Below, piece after piece: positions 47,813-57,013 of a stretch of DNA of 64,000 bases; position 1 is the stretch's first letter; every line of letters begins with the position of its first letter. The notes beneath the pieces were generated by a model. That model was not told the DNA's origin and did no database searches. It saw nothing but the letters and a program-made list of their open reading frames with translations. The translations under genes and the position numbers were made by a program. This stretch comes from Colletotrichum lupini (Eukaryota > Ascomycota > Sordariomycetes > Glomerellales > Glomerellaceae): positions 1,798,001 through 1,862,000 of the forward strand of contig NC_064678.1 of the NCBI RefSeq assembly GCF_023278565.1. The letters run 5' to 3'.

Positions 47813-50129
47813 CTAAATATATACCATTTTGAGTATAGGTATACATTTTATTCGAAGTGACTCGCTTTTGAGTAGGGTAATAAATAAGTACCCTAGAGCC
47901 GATTTTTCTTAGATTAGATAAATCCGGCTTATTATTTCTTTTTGGGAAGAAATAATCGAGAAAAGCCTCCATAGGGGTCTTTTCAAGGCGTATATTAGCG
48001 GTAAAATTAACTAATTTAGTTAATTCTTTCAAAATTACGTCCCATAAATATAGGGGTAATTTCTCTGCTAATAAAATAGTTCTAGCCTTTTCGATAAGGG
48101 CCCTATTAGTCCTTTCGGCTATACCATTTTGCTCGGGCGTATAGGGCGTGGAAGGCTCTAAAATAATGCCTTTTTCGTTAATATAGGGTAATAATTCCCC
48201 TATATTGAATTCCGTACCATTATCTAAGCGTATATACTTAGGGTAGGAATTAAACTGGTTAAAATAAAATTCCAGTTTGTTTTTGAGAATATTAATTATA
48301 TTCTCTTTGGTTTTTGAGAATTCAACATCTCGAAAACCAGTAAAATCATCCGTAAACGGAATAGCGTAATTATTTCCACTAATAGTAGTAGGGGTAATTT
48401 TAACTGTATCAATACAGACCCTTTCTAGTGGAAATAATGCCCGATTATAGTTAATTTTAGGCTGTTGCCTAGTTAACTTAGCTGTAGTACAGCTCGGGCA
48501 ATTTAGGTCTTTTTCCTTTAATTTGTCTAAAGGAATTCCCTTAGTTATTTTCGCAGTTTTTAATAAATAAGGGTAAGAAGGATGACCTAATTTTTCGTGC
48601 CATTCCTGGGTGATTGAATAGGCCTGATTATCTGAATTTTCAGATAAATAATCAGTATTTTTCTCTATATTACTATTATTAATAGTAATATTATGAAGAG
48701 AATTTTGAATGGATTCTAAAATATTTTTTAGATCCAAATACTGATTTTTAGGGTCCAAATCGTTTTGTTGGTACCCTGTAGTAGGCCTTCGATTTTTCCA
48801 AGCAATATTAAGGAAAAATCCATGCCTTTTGAAATCCAAATAAGCAAATACATTGCCCTCAGAATCCACTAAATAATTCTTTTCAATATATCCACCATTT
48901 TTGTAGTGTAATATACCTGAAAAGATATTAAGTGGGAATTCTGGAATATATAAGGTATTTTTTAACCTTATAGGTATAATTTTACCCCGTAAATAGATAG
49001 GTAAAATTAAGTCCCCAATACCCTGTGGGTAAACTGGGCCAGCTCCGGTTCGAATAGGGGGTAAATTGTCCCTATTATCGAAATTTTCGAATAAATCCAT
49101 ACTATTAGTAATATGGACTGTTGAACCCGTATCATACAACCACCTTTCAGTTGTATTTGTGCCCATATTAGCCGAATTATTGGTATTTTCTCCCGAAAGG
49201 CCCAAATTATCATTTGGAGTCGAGTTGGGTAATATATGAGGGAGAAAAGGTTGATAATTTTCATCAAGTGGGTCTATGGTATAGTGGTCGGAACCACTAA
49301 CCATATAATTCCTTGATTGTAAGGGCTGAGGGTTCAAATCTCCATGTGGGCGTTGGTTTTTCGTAAAAAGGTTGGGCTGGTTTGGTTGGTTTCGGGGCTG
49401 GTTTCGGGGTTGGTTTGGTTTGGGTTGATATGAGGGCTTATTTGAGGGCTTATTTGGGTTGGTATTTTGCTTATAATAAGTCTTAGACTTATTATACTTA
49501 TTTCGAGAGTATTTATTACTCTTAATAGTATTACTAGACATAGGAGTATCGATTTCTCTCCTATTTTCGTCTAATATATCCGTAATAAGAGCCTCTAAAG
49601 TAGGGGGCTCTTTAAGTCTTAAATTAGACCTTTGACGATCAGCCCAAATCGGAAAGATATTAGTTAGGGCTGATATAAAGACCGTTTTTTGGTCTATATC
49701 CTCAATAATAGCTCCTACGCTTTTTAATTTGGAAATATAGCTTTTAAATGAGCTAATAAACTCATTTAAGCTATTAAAATGCTCCAATCTAATAGCGTGG
49801 AATTCGAGGTATAATTGTTGACGTAGAACTGGTCCTGTACCCTCATAGGATGCTTTAAGGGTATTAAGAGCCTCTTTTGGATCAATTTGATCAAAAATAA
49901 GTGAAAGAGGCTCAGGTTGAATATTTTGCCTTATTAATAATAAGGATTGGGTTTTTTGCTCTTCAGTAATATTTTCATATTCGTTTTCAACTTCGAAATA
50001 GGTATTTAATTTCAAAAGTCGAAGATAAATATGAAGAGTAGAAAGCCAAGTAGTCCAATTTTGACTACCTTTTAGGCGTTGATTTTCAGGCATAAGGCAG
50101 CCTGTAATTGCCTTAATAATATCCGCCAT
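47772..50129 (-). CDS. Copia ORF1: Gag, aspartic protease, integrase
   Basis: 785 aa. The N-terminal about 200 residues are a copia-type Gag (MADIIKAITGCLMPENQRL; later YLEFHAIRLEHFNSLNEF). A basic Asn/Pro/Gln repeat region (NQPRNQPRNQPNQPN) follows, in place of an obvious CCHC knuckle. Protease is marked by LYDTGSTVHIT. The zinc-binding pre-integrase domain has WHEKLGHPS and CPSCTTAK. The integrase core has catalytic Asp in VCIDTVK and IRLDNGTEF and Glu in NGIAERTNR. It ends at TAA 47772 after GNNIYYILPF, where homology continues in the +1 frame. Translation starts 471 nt after the 5' LTR, in a leader with several AAGCTT-containing hairpins. Confidence 0.92.
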   Translation of the reverse strand: MADIIKAITGCLMPENQRLKGSQNWTTWLSTLHIYLRLLKLNTYFEVENEYENITEEQKTQSLLLIRQNIQPEPLSLIFDQIDPKEALNTLKASYEGTGPVLRQQLYLEFHAIRLEHFNSLNEFISSFKSYISKLKSVGAIIEDIDQKTVFISALTNIFPIWADRQRSNLRLKEPPTLEALITDILDENRREIDTPMSSNTIKSNKYSRNKYNKSKTYYKQNTNPNKPSNKPSYQPKPNQPRNQPRNQPNQPNLFTKNQRPHGDLNPQPLQSRNYMVSGSDHYTIDPLDENYQPFLPHILPNSTPNDNLGLSGENTNNSANMGTNTTERWLYDTGSTVHITNSMDLFENFDNRDNLPPIRTGAGPVYPQGIGDLILPIYLRGKIIPIRLKNTLYIPEFPLNIFSGILHYKNGGYIEKNYLVDSEGNVFAYLDFKRHGFFLNIAWKNRRPTTGYQQNDLDPKNQYLDLKNILESIQNSLHNITINNSNIEKNTDYLSENSDNQAYSITQEWHEKLGHPSYPYLLKTAKITKGIPLDKLKEKDLNCPSCTTAKLTRQQPKINYNRALFPLERVCIDTVKITPTTISGNNYAIPFTDDFTGFRDVEFSKTKENIINILKNKLEFYFNQFNSYPKYIRLDNGTEFNIGELLPYINEKGIILEPSTPYTPEQNGIAERTNRALIEKARTILLAEKLPLYLWDVILKELTKLVNFTANIRLEKTPMEAFLDYFFPKRNNKPDLSNLRKIGSRVLIYYPTQKRVTSNKMYTYTQNGIYLGKEGNNIYYILPF
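49271..49350 (+). other. tRNA-like sequence antisense to copia gag
   Basis: TGGTATAGTGG (49277-49287) fits the pol III box A consensus and GGTTCAAATCT (49331-49341) fits box B, 44 bp apart. Between them CCTT and AAGG form a small anticodon-like stem. The acceptor and T stems pair poorly, so a functional tRNA is not supported. The opposite strand is read as part of Gag (about HGDLNPQPLQS and MVSGSDHYTI). Confidence 0.4.
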
Positions 50130-50586
50130 TATATATATTTTAGAATATATATAATATAAATATATACTAGTATTGTTCCTAGTATAAATAAGCTTACTTT
50201 AAGCTTAGAATTCAAGCTTGTTTTTAAGCTTGAAAATAGACTTATTTTAAGTCTAAAAATATATATAAGAAAAAGTCTATTTTGACTTCTTTTTCTTATA
50301 AATAGATATTTAATAAAAGTAAGTATATAGTATAAAAAGGACTTACACTTCGTCTGCCTTTTTATATATATAAATCCTTTATTAAATATAAAGGTCGATT
50401 TCGAATTTTCGAATTCGAAAAAGTGATTTTGGGCGGAGTAAGATATCTCAATATATGAATATGCATATACCGGATAAAGGCATATACCTAAATGATAATA
50501 GGTATGATATAGGCAAATAAAAATAGAAGAGCTCGGATAAGTGAATAATATTCACTTAAGTAAATAAAACCTCAGTTATATAATAA

Positions 50587-50600
50587 CTGGGCTCATAACC
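50587..50600 (-). other. Copia primer-binding site (half-tRNA type)
   Basis: Directly after the 5' LTR the element reads GGTTATGAGCCCAG. The complement CTGGGCTCATAACC has the form of an initiator tRNA-Met anticodon arm (loop CTCATAA with anticodon CAT). Drosophila copia is known to prime from this internal part of tRNA-iMet instead of the tRNA 3' end. The match here is read from memory of the tRNA. Confidence 0.6.
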
Positions 50601-51114
50601 TCTAGCACGTATAGCTTTAACGAGGTAATGCGGGATATTCTTATATAGAATATGAAAAGTGAATATTCATATAGAAGCAAGAATATATGAATATAGGGGA
50701 AATAAGCGTATATAAAAGAGGTTTTTGTAGTAAAGAGAGTAATATAGTTGAATTACTATATGAGAAGTTGCTTGCTTAACGAAAGGTCTAGGTAGGCAAA
50801 TACACGCCTACATATAGGCATAGAAACCTCCTACTAGAATATTCCATTGCTTATTAATTATGATATAATTAATAAGCGTATACGTAAGTGAATGCGTAAT
50901 CGTAGTACGTAATTCCGCCTCGAGTAAATTCCAGATTATTCAGTTATCTTCCAGTACTTTCCATTGCTCACGTAAGCTTATATAAGCAGTATTGCTTACA
51001 TAATCAATACCTATAATAATCTACAGAAATCGTAGATTAATATGGTATATAGTTTGCTTACGTAATATTGATAATAAGGCGAATAATAAGGTAAACAAAG
51101 TTACCTTCGTAACA
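50601..51114 (-). repeat. 5' LTR of the young copia element
   Basis: 514 bp, same sequence as 45219-45732. In element orientation it starts TGTTACGAAGG and contains the promoter. Transcription start was not determined. Confidence 0.95.
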
Positions 51115-54100
51115 TAAAGCTTTTAAAAGTACTAAAGCCTTAGACTAACGTCTTTAGTAAAGTAGCGAGCGATACGCTAGCGCTATACCGTAGTTATAAT
51201 TATAAAATAAAGCTTATAAAAAGAGGCCGAGAGAAGCTTACCTACTACCCCCTCTATAAGTAATCGGTGCCCGAGCTAGAGGTAACTAAAGCCTACTTTC
51301 TAAAGCACCTCTATAAGGGATTTATCGAGCCCGGTAACGCGCCCTTTGCGTCGCTTATACTATTTATTAAGAAATACGACAGTAGCCTACGATTCTATAT
51401 CGACTTTAAAAAGCTAAACGAGATTATAAAAAAGGATCGGTACCCTCTACTTCTAATTAACGAGACGCTAACGTAGCTAAGCCGAGCTGAGGTATTTACT
51501 AAACTCGATATTAAATAAGCCTTCTACCGTATTCGCCTCGACCCTACTTTAGAAAACCTTAGGACCTTCCGCACTCACTATAGGGTATATAAATATAAAG
51601 TACTACTCTTCGGCCTTTATAATAGGCTAGCTACGTATTAGTAATATATAAACGACGTATTAATAGAGTACCTAGACGATTTTTATACTACGTATATAAA
51701 TAACATCCTAATCTTCTTAGACGACCCCCTATAGCACTACGAGCACGTTACGAGGGTACTAGATCGCTTACGAAAAGCTAGATTATAAGCCGATATTAAG
51801 AAGTGCGAATTTAGCGTTATTATTATAAAGTACTTAGGTTTCGTCGTTAGTACTAATAATATATAACCTAACGAAAATAAGGTCTCTATTATAAAAAACT
51901 AAAAGCTACTTATATTGCTTAAGGGTATCTAATCGTTCCTCGGCTTTTATAATTTTTATAAGAGGTTTATAAAGGACTACGGGCGCCTAGCTAGATTACT
52001 AATAAAGCTAATTAATAAAGGCGTGCTTTTCTAATTCGACGCTAATTACGATACTATATTTAAAGCGCTAAAACTAGCCCTTATAATAGCGCTTATACTC
52101 CGTTACTTTAGGCCCGAGCTATTTATATACCTAGAGACTAACGCGTTAGACTTAGTATATACTAAAACCCTAGTCTAACGGTAGATAGATAATAGCCTAT
52201 AGCACCCCGTAGCGTTTTATTTAAAGATTATAAACGGCGCGGAGCTTAACTACGCTATATATAATAAAAAGATATTAATAATAGTAGTCTACTTAGAGGA
52301 GTAGCGCGCGGAACTAATTAGCTATTACTAAAAATTTAATATTATTATAAACTACTAGCCGCTCCTATTCTTTATAACGAAGCGTTTCCTTAACTTACGA
52401 TAGGCCCGCTAAGCTAGCGCCCTAGCTAACTTTAACTTTTAGATCTAATATTGCCTAGGGTAGGAAAATATACTCGCTAACGCTCTATTAAAAAAGAACG
52501 AGGATATTAAGACTTAATAAGCACTAAAAGAGGCTAACCGAACCTGGGTCCTACTACTACTAGAGCTATTATTATTAAATATCGCTACCGAGCTATAAGC
52601 GTTATTAAAAAACGCGGCGCAGTAGCCTAAGCTCGTAATTAGGGCCCTTATACTAGAGGACGAGCTTTAGGGGTACTTACTAATTAAAAAAGTACTAAAG
52701 CTTAACTACGACCTAATAATAGTATTACTTATTTTAATACGAGCGCTAGTAACTAAGGGCCGCGAGCGCTAAAAGATTTAGAACGACGGATTACTTATAA
52801 TAAATAGTAAGCTCGTCGTGCTTAAGGAGGACAATTTACGTATTATAGTTATCTAAGAAGTATATAAATAGAGGCTCCTAGCGCACCCGGGGTATAATAA
52901 AATAGTTAAGATAATTAAGTAATAGTACTACTAGCCTAGCCTTACGGTAGATATTTACTAGTACGTTAAAAACTATTATACGTACCGTCGCTCTTAAAAA
53001 CCCCGCGATAGGCCCCCGGGGGAGCTAAGGCCTCTACTTATACCCGACTACTCGTAGTAATATATTTTAATAAACTTTATAACGGTGCCCCCCGACTAGA
53101 AGGGCTACGATACGATATACGTTATAGTTAATAAACTAAGTAAAAGAGCTATATTAGTACCCTATTATAAAACTACTACCGCGCGGGACATAAATAGGAT
53201 ATTTTATAAACGAGTATTACTAATTTTTGGGCTACCTAAGACTATTACTTCTAACCGCGGTCCTTAGTTTATATTAGACTTTTAGGGGGAGCTATATAGG
53301 CTCTGCGGCGTTAAGCTATAGTTATTAATAATAGACTACCCGTAAATAGATAGTTAGATAGAGATCTTAAACTAGTATATCCTCTAGTAGCTACGACCCC
53401 TAGTTAATTACTACTAAGATAACTAAAGTAATATACTACTTATAATAAACTTTGCCCACGTAGCCTAACCTAGCGAAACTACGGGACTATTACTTTACGA
53501 GGTCGAATTCGGCCGCTAGCCTCGACTATTTTTTAACTAGGCCGCTAGAACCCGACGCTTTAACTTAATTAAAGAAAAGCTTAACCGTACTAAGGCTTAG
53601 AAAATAGCTTAAGGTATTTACGAGGCCCAAGAGATCGCTAGAGGTAATATAAGAGTTACTTAAATAAGATACTAAAAGTACGCTAACTATTAGTAACGGC
53701 CTAACGACCTAAAGATTAGTAATAGGGTATTTATAAACGTATCCTATTAAAAGACCTAAGACGCTAATAAATTATAATAGCCCTAGGCTAGCCCCTAGCC
53801 TATTACCGGCGCTAGCCTAAGTAATATATAAATTATAAAACTACTTATAGCGAGCAAAGCCTACTTAGTTTTCTACCTAAGTAAGCTAAGAAAGGCTATA
53901 GAGGACCCCCTGCTTAGATAATACTAAGACCCCCCGCTACTAATCCTTTATAGCTCTAACGAGCCCGAGTATAAGGTCTCGTAAGTAGTTAAATTATAAG
54001 TATAGTACGGCAAGCTATAATACTAAGCTAACTAAAAAGGGTATAATAAGGACCTTACGTAGTACGACGTAAAAAGCTTTTACTATATACTAGCGGCCCT

Positions 54101-54310
54101 ATAAGCGTTTTATAAGTAATACCTAACGGCTACGGGACTACCGAGGAACCTCGTATTATAAATAGAAGTAGCGGCTAGTAATAGCCCGGCCCTACTACGG
54201 GCCGACGATAACGTAGTAGCCGCCCTTATTATAAGCTTATAAAAGGTAATTACGGAGGGTTAGAATAAGGAATTAAGTACTATAAATAGCGCCTTTTATA
54301 CTAGAGGGGG
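51115..54310 (+). pseudogene. Gypsy pol remnant (RT, RNase H, integrase, chromodomain)
   Basis: Downstream half of the inner gypsy pol. The stretch 51267-51476 is still open and reads KGFIEPGNAPFASLILF-IKK and LRFYIDFKKLNEI, the start of a gypsy reverse transcriptase. Later, YLDDF and NNILIFLDD mark the catalytic box (YLDD type). RNase H, an HPGYNK zinc-type segment, an integrase core (DTIYVIVNKLSK, DYPQ-type segment) and LSKLRKAIEDP near the chromodomain follow. Premature stops are frequent, so it is inactive. Confidence 0.85.
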
Positions 54311-54316
54311 GGGTAA

Positions 54317-54528
54317 TGTTACGGCACTAGGCACTAGGCCCCTTAGCGCCTAGGCCTTAGGTACTTAACGGACCCCCTATGGGTTACGTAACTACTAGAC
54401 CGCTAGGCCTAAAAGCCTAGCGCCCTAGATTCCGCCCACTAGTCTACTTTTTCCTTCTTTACGTTAAGTTACGTCTATTAGGTTAATATAGTAGCGTTCC
54501 GACCTGCCTCGAGTTTCCTTTCGTAACA
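54317..54528 (+). repeat. 3' LTR of the inner gypsy element
   Basis: 212 bp. It keeps the canonical ends TGTTACGG and CGTAACA, which form a short inverted repeat. Confidence 0.92.
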
Positions 54529-54976
54529 TATAGATATAAATAAGTAAGATAAGCTAGTTAGTTATATTATTAAAATATACTAAGTAATCGGCTTAAGTAG
54601 TAGAGGGTAAGAAGCGCTTTATTAACTAGTTAAATAGCGCAACTTTAGGGTTAATAATTAAGAGCTTAGTGCCTTTATTAGGGCTTATAATACTTTATTA
54701 AAATTCGTAAAAGTAGCGATTTTATTAAAAGCCGTTAGTATAAAAGGAAACTTAGCTTCCTTAGCTATATCCTCTAATTATTACGTTTAATAAAGGGGGT
54801 ATATATTTAGGGGGTATTAATTATACTATTTACGTATGATTAATTTAATTAGCTATTACTTAGCTTTTTTATACGCTTTTTTAATAAGAGTAGCTAGTTA
54901 GGATAATAAGTAATTAATTAATTAAAATATTATTATTCTATTTTTAAAAAATAGTTAATTAAATAATATTAAGTAG

Positions 54977-55196
54977 TATTATAAAAAAAAACTCGAGGTA
55001 GGTTAAAACGCTTCTATATTAACTTAATTAACTAAAGACTTAATATAAAAAAAAAATAGAATAGTAAGTAGAAGCTAGCGAGCTAGCCCTTTAGGCCTAG
55101 TAGTCTAGCTCGTTACGTAATTATTAAGAGCTTAGCCTCGTAGCCTAAGGCTAAGCTACGGGGCCCATAGGGGCCCTAATGCCCACTGCCGTAATA
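54977..55196 (-). repeat. 5' LTR of the outer gypsy element
   Basis: 220 bp, pairs with 36673-36894. The end next to 55196 is less RIP-altered (GGGCCCATAGGGGCCC still intact). Confidence 0.88.
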
Positions 55197-55299
55197 TAGC
55201 TATTATAGCTATTTATAAAGACCCGGAGTTATTAATTATAGTAGTAGCTTAGTAATACTCTATTTTATATTAAAAGCTCGGTTAGAAGATTTTTAGTAA

Positions 55300-56700
55300 A
55301 TACTTATTAAAAAAGTATACTAGCTACGGCTATAAGCTTATTTAGGACTAAAAAAAGGTAATTTATAATTATATTAACTATTTAAACCGAATTAACCTAC
55401 TTATAAAACGTAAACTAGTCGTTGATACTATTAATTACTTATTTACTAAGTTATAAAACTTAGTAAATATTAATAATACTAAGGACCTACCTCCTCCTCT
55501 AATTATTAACTCCTAATAAACTAATTAATTTATTAAAAAATATAATTACTCTCTAATTAAAAAAAAAGTACTAGATACTAAATAGTGTAAATTTAAAAAT
55601 AAGAATATTATTAACTCTTACTTTTTTAAACTAAAAGAGGTTATTAATAAGTATAAGATCTAGCTTTTTAATATATAAAATATAAATAAAACTAAATTTT
55701 AAATAGGGGTTAAGAAATCTAATATAGTTATTATAAAAAGAAAAAAGACCTATTACTTTGCCTTTTTAACTAATAGAGAGTTTATTATTACTTTAGAAGC
55801 TATCCCTATTACTAAAAATTACATACTGGCCTTTTTAATCCTTAGCGGCTCTATTTATATAGCTAGGTAGTATAATATTAAAAAGCTCGAATTTAATATT
55901 ATTATAAAAGTCTTACTTATTAGCTATATAAATAATATAATAACTTTAAATTAGATTAAATACTTTAATATATATATAAAAGGTCGAACTAAGGGAGCTA
56001 AGAAACTATTACTTCTAAATAGGTATAGATCTTACTATATTATCGAGTTTATTAAGTATTATAATAAATATAATATTATCCTATTTAGATTTCTATTATA
56101 TAATATATATATTTTCTAACTTCTTAATATTATAATTTTCTAGCCCCTTAAGTACTATTACGCTAAAATACTTAACCTCGTAGTTCGAGAAGGCTATATT
56201 AATATTACTAAACTAAAATTCCTCGGCTTTATATAGTCTATTTATAAAAAAGTATTTAATTATTCTATAATTCTTTTAGTATTTAAAAAAATAGGTATTT
56301 ACTTATATAATTTATAAATTATATTTAAAAAGATCCGTAATTATAACTACGATTCTTAACTAACTATATTACCTTTTTAAGGGCTAGGTTCTTTATTATT
56401 TATTATATTTATAACTATTTAAAAACTTTATTACGTTATTTAGCGTTTATAAAAGGATATAAATACCTTTAATAAAAAGATTTAATACTTAACTAGCGAG
56501 GCTTCTCTACTTAAATAGAATCTCGAGCGGTTTATTTATAAAGTATTTATATAAAGCTCTAAGCTCTTTTAAATAAAAAAAGACCTTGGCCTAACTTAGC
56601 TAGCTTAATAAATAAATAGAGCCCGTAAATAGGATAAAAATAGTTAGTTATAAACTAAAGGAATTATTATAATAAAAAATAGTCGATATATAATTAAATA
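55300..56700 (+). pseudogene. RIP-degraded DDE transposase of the pogo-like element
   Basis: No frame is open, but one plus-strand frame gives the order of a Fot/pogo transposase (DDE_1, CENP-B-like). A TKF-IGV segment near 55690 corresponds to the first catalytic Asp region. LILSGSIYIAR lies near 55840, LLLLNRYRSY near 56010 (the second Asp region, G-to-A changed), and IIIFQPLKYYYAKI near 56120-56170. A C-terminal KKGAFKIRKKAKK block lies near 56775-56815. Many TAG and TAA codons fit CpA-to-TpA change. The coding start lies to the left and would have been in the short left piece or just after the gypsy insertion. Confidence 0.8.
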
Positions 56701-56931
56701 GAGGTAAGTATTTAAGATTATTAAAGTAGTAGTTCTTATTAAAGTAGTAGATATAAAAATCCGTTTAGTTATTAAAAAAGGGGCTTTTAAAATAAGAAAA
56801 AAAGCTAAGAAAATAAGGAATACTAACTAGCTTTAGCCTATATACGTAATTAATAATTTAGATAATAAGTAGTTATTAAAAAAGGAGTAGTTAAGGCTTA
56901 TATATAATAGTATATAATCGATAATTATCTA

Positions 56932-57011
56932 CCCGTTTAGCTAAAAAAAAAAGTACCCACTTTAGTAGGTGATGAGTCCCGAATGCCTAAAAAAGTGGGG
57001 GCGGGCACGAG
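56932..57011 (-). repeat. Right terminal inverted repeat of the pogo-like transposon
   Basis: Inverted copy of the left repeat, with the key block AAGTGGGTACT / AGTACCCACTT shared. The T-run after GGTAC is about ten bases here against five on the left. Confidence 0.9.
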
Positions 57012-57013
57012 TA

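Larger units (their letters stand above)
45219..51114 (-). mobile_element. Young Ty1/copia retrotransposon, nearly intact
   Basis: 5896 bp on the minus strand, inserted in the inner gypsy pol with exact 5-bp target duplication TAAAG (45214-45218 and 51115-51119). The two 514-bp LTRs look identical. The primer-binding site, polypurine tract and two long overlapping open frames are present. CpA and TpG occur freely, so it has not undergone the RIP that destroyed its surroundings, even though it is AT-rich in codon use. The element is therefore the last insertion of the nest. One frame change separates gag-protease-integrase from reverse transcriptase-RNase H. Confidence 0.95.
42332..54528 (+). 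mobile_element. Plus-strand Ty3/gypsy element (inner gypsy), RIP-degraded
   Basis: Inserted into the outer gypsy with target duplication TATA (42328-42331 and 54529-54532). LTRs are 42332-42544 and 54317-54528, and a purine tract (AGAGGGGGGGGTAA) precedes the 3' LTR. The plus strand gives gag at about 42700-44200, an aspartic protease remnant near 44370-44410, reverse transcriptase at about 51260-51870, RNase H, an integrase with HHCC and DDE segments at about 52860-53480, and a chromodomain-like end. The copia element at 45219-51114 splits it; without it the length is 6296 bp. It keeps more GC and longer open stretches than the outer gypsy, consistent with less RIP. Confidence 0.9.
36673..55196 (-). 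mobile_element. Minus-strand Ty3/gypsy element (outer gypsy), heavily RIP-degraded
   Basis: Inserted into the pogo-like transposon with 4-bp target duplication TAGC (36669-36672 and 55197-55200). LTRs are 36673-36894 and 54977-55196. A polypurine tract (read as TTA plus 11 C on the plus strand, 36895-36908) adjoins the left LTR, as expected for the 3' end of a minus-strand element. Between 36909 and 42331 the minus strand reads as gypsy pol through many stops, with reverse transcriptase around 39200-39800 and aspartic protease and integrase segments on either side. It is itself split by the gypsy at 42332-54528. Removing that insert leaves 6323 bp, a normal gypsy length. Confidence 0.88.
36482..57011 (+). 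mobile_element. Fot/pogo-like Tc1-mariner DNA transposon, split by nested retrotransposons
   Basis: The ends are about 75-bp terminal inverted repeats, 36482-36556 and 56932-57011, starting CTCGTGCCCGCCCCCAC. Each is bordered by TA (36480-36481 and 57012-57013), the target duplication used by Tc1/mariner and pogo elements. Removing the gypsy insertion at 36673-55196 and its 4-bp duplication leaves 191 + 1811 = 2002 bp, the normal size for Fot1/Pot2-type elements. The longer piece carries the transposase remnant. Outside the repeats the composition returns at once to normal. The interior is RIP-degraded but the outer 55-60 bp of each repeat are not. Confidence 0.9.

Noticed and set aside
45214..51119. 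The copia LTR pair considered as a segmental duplication
   Set aside because: The equal 514-bp length, 5-bp TAAAG target duplication, adjacent primer site and purine tract define LTRs of one element.
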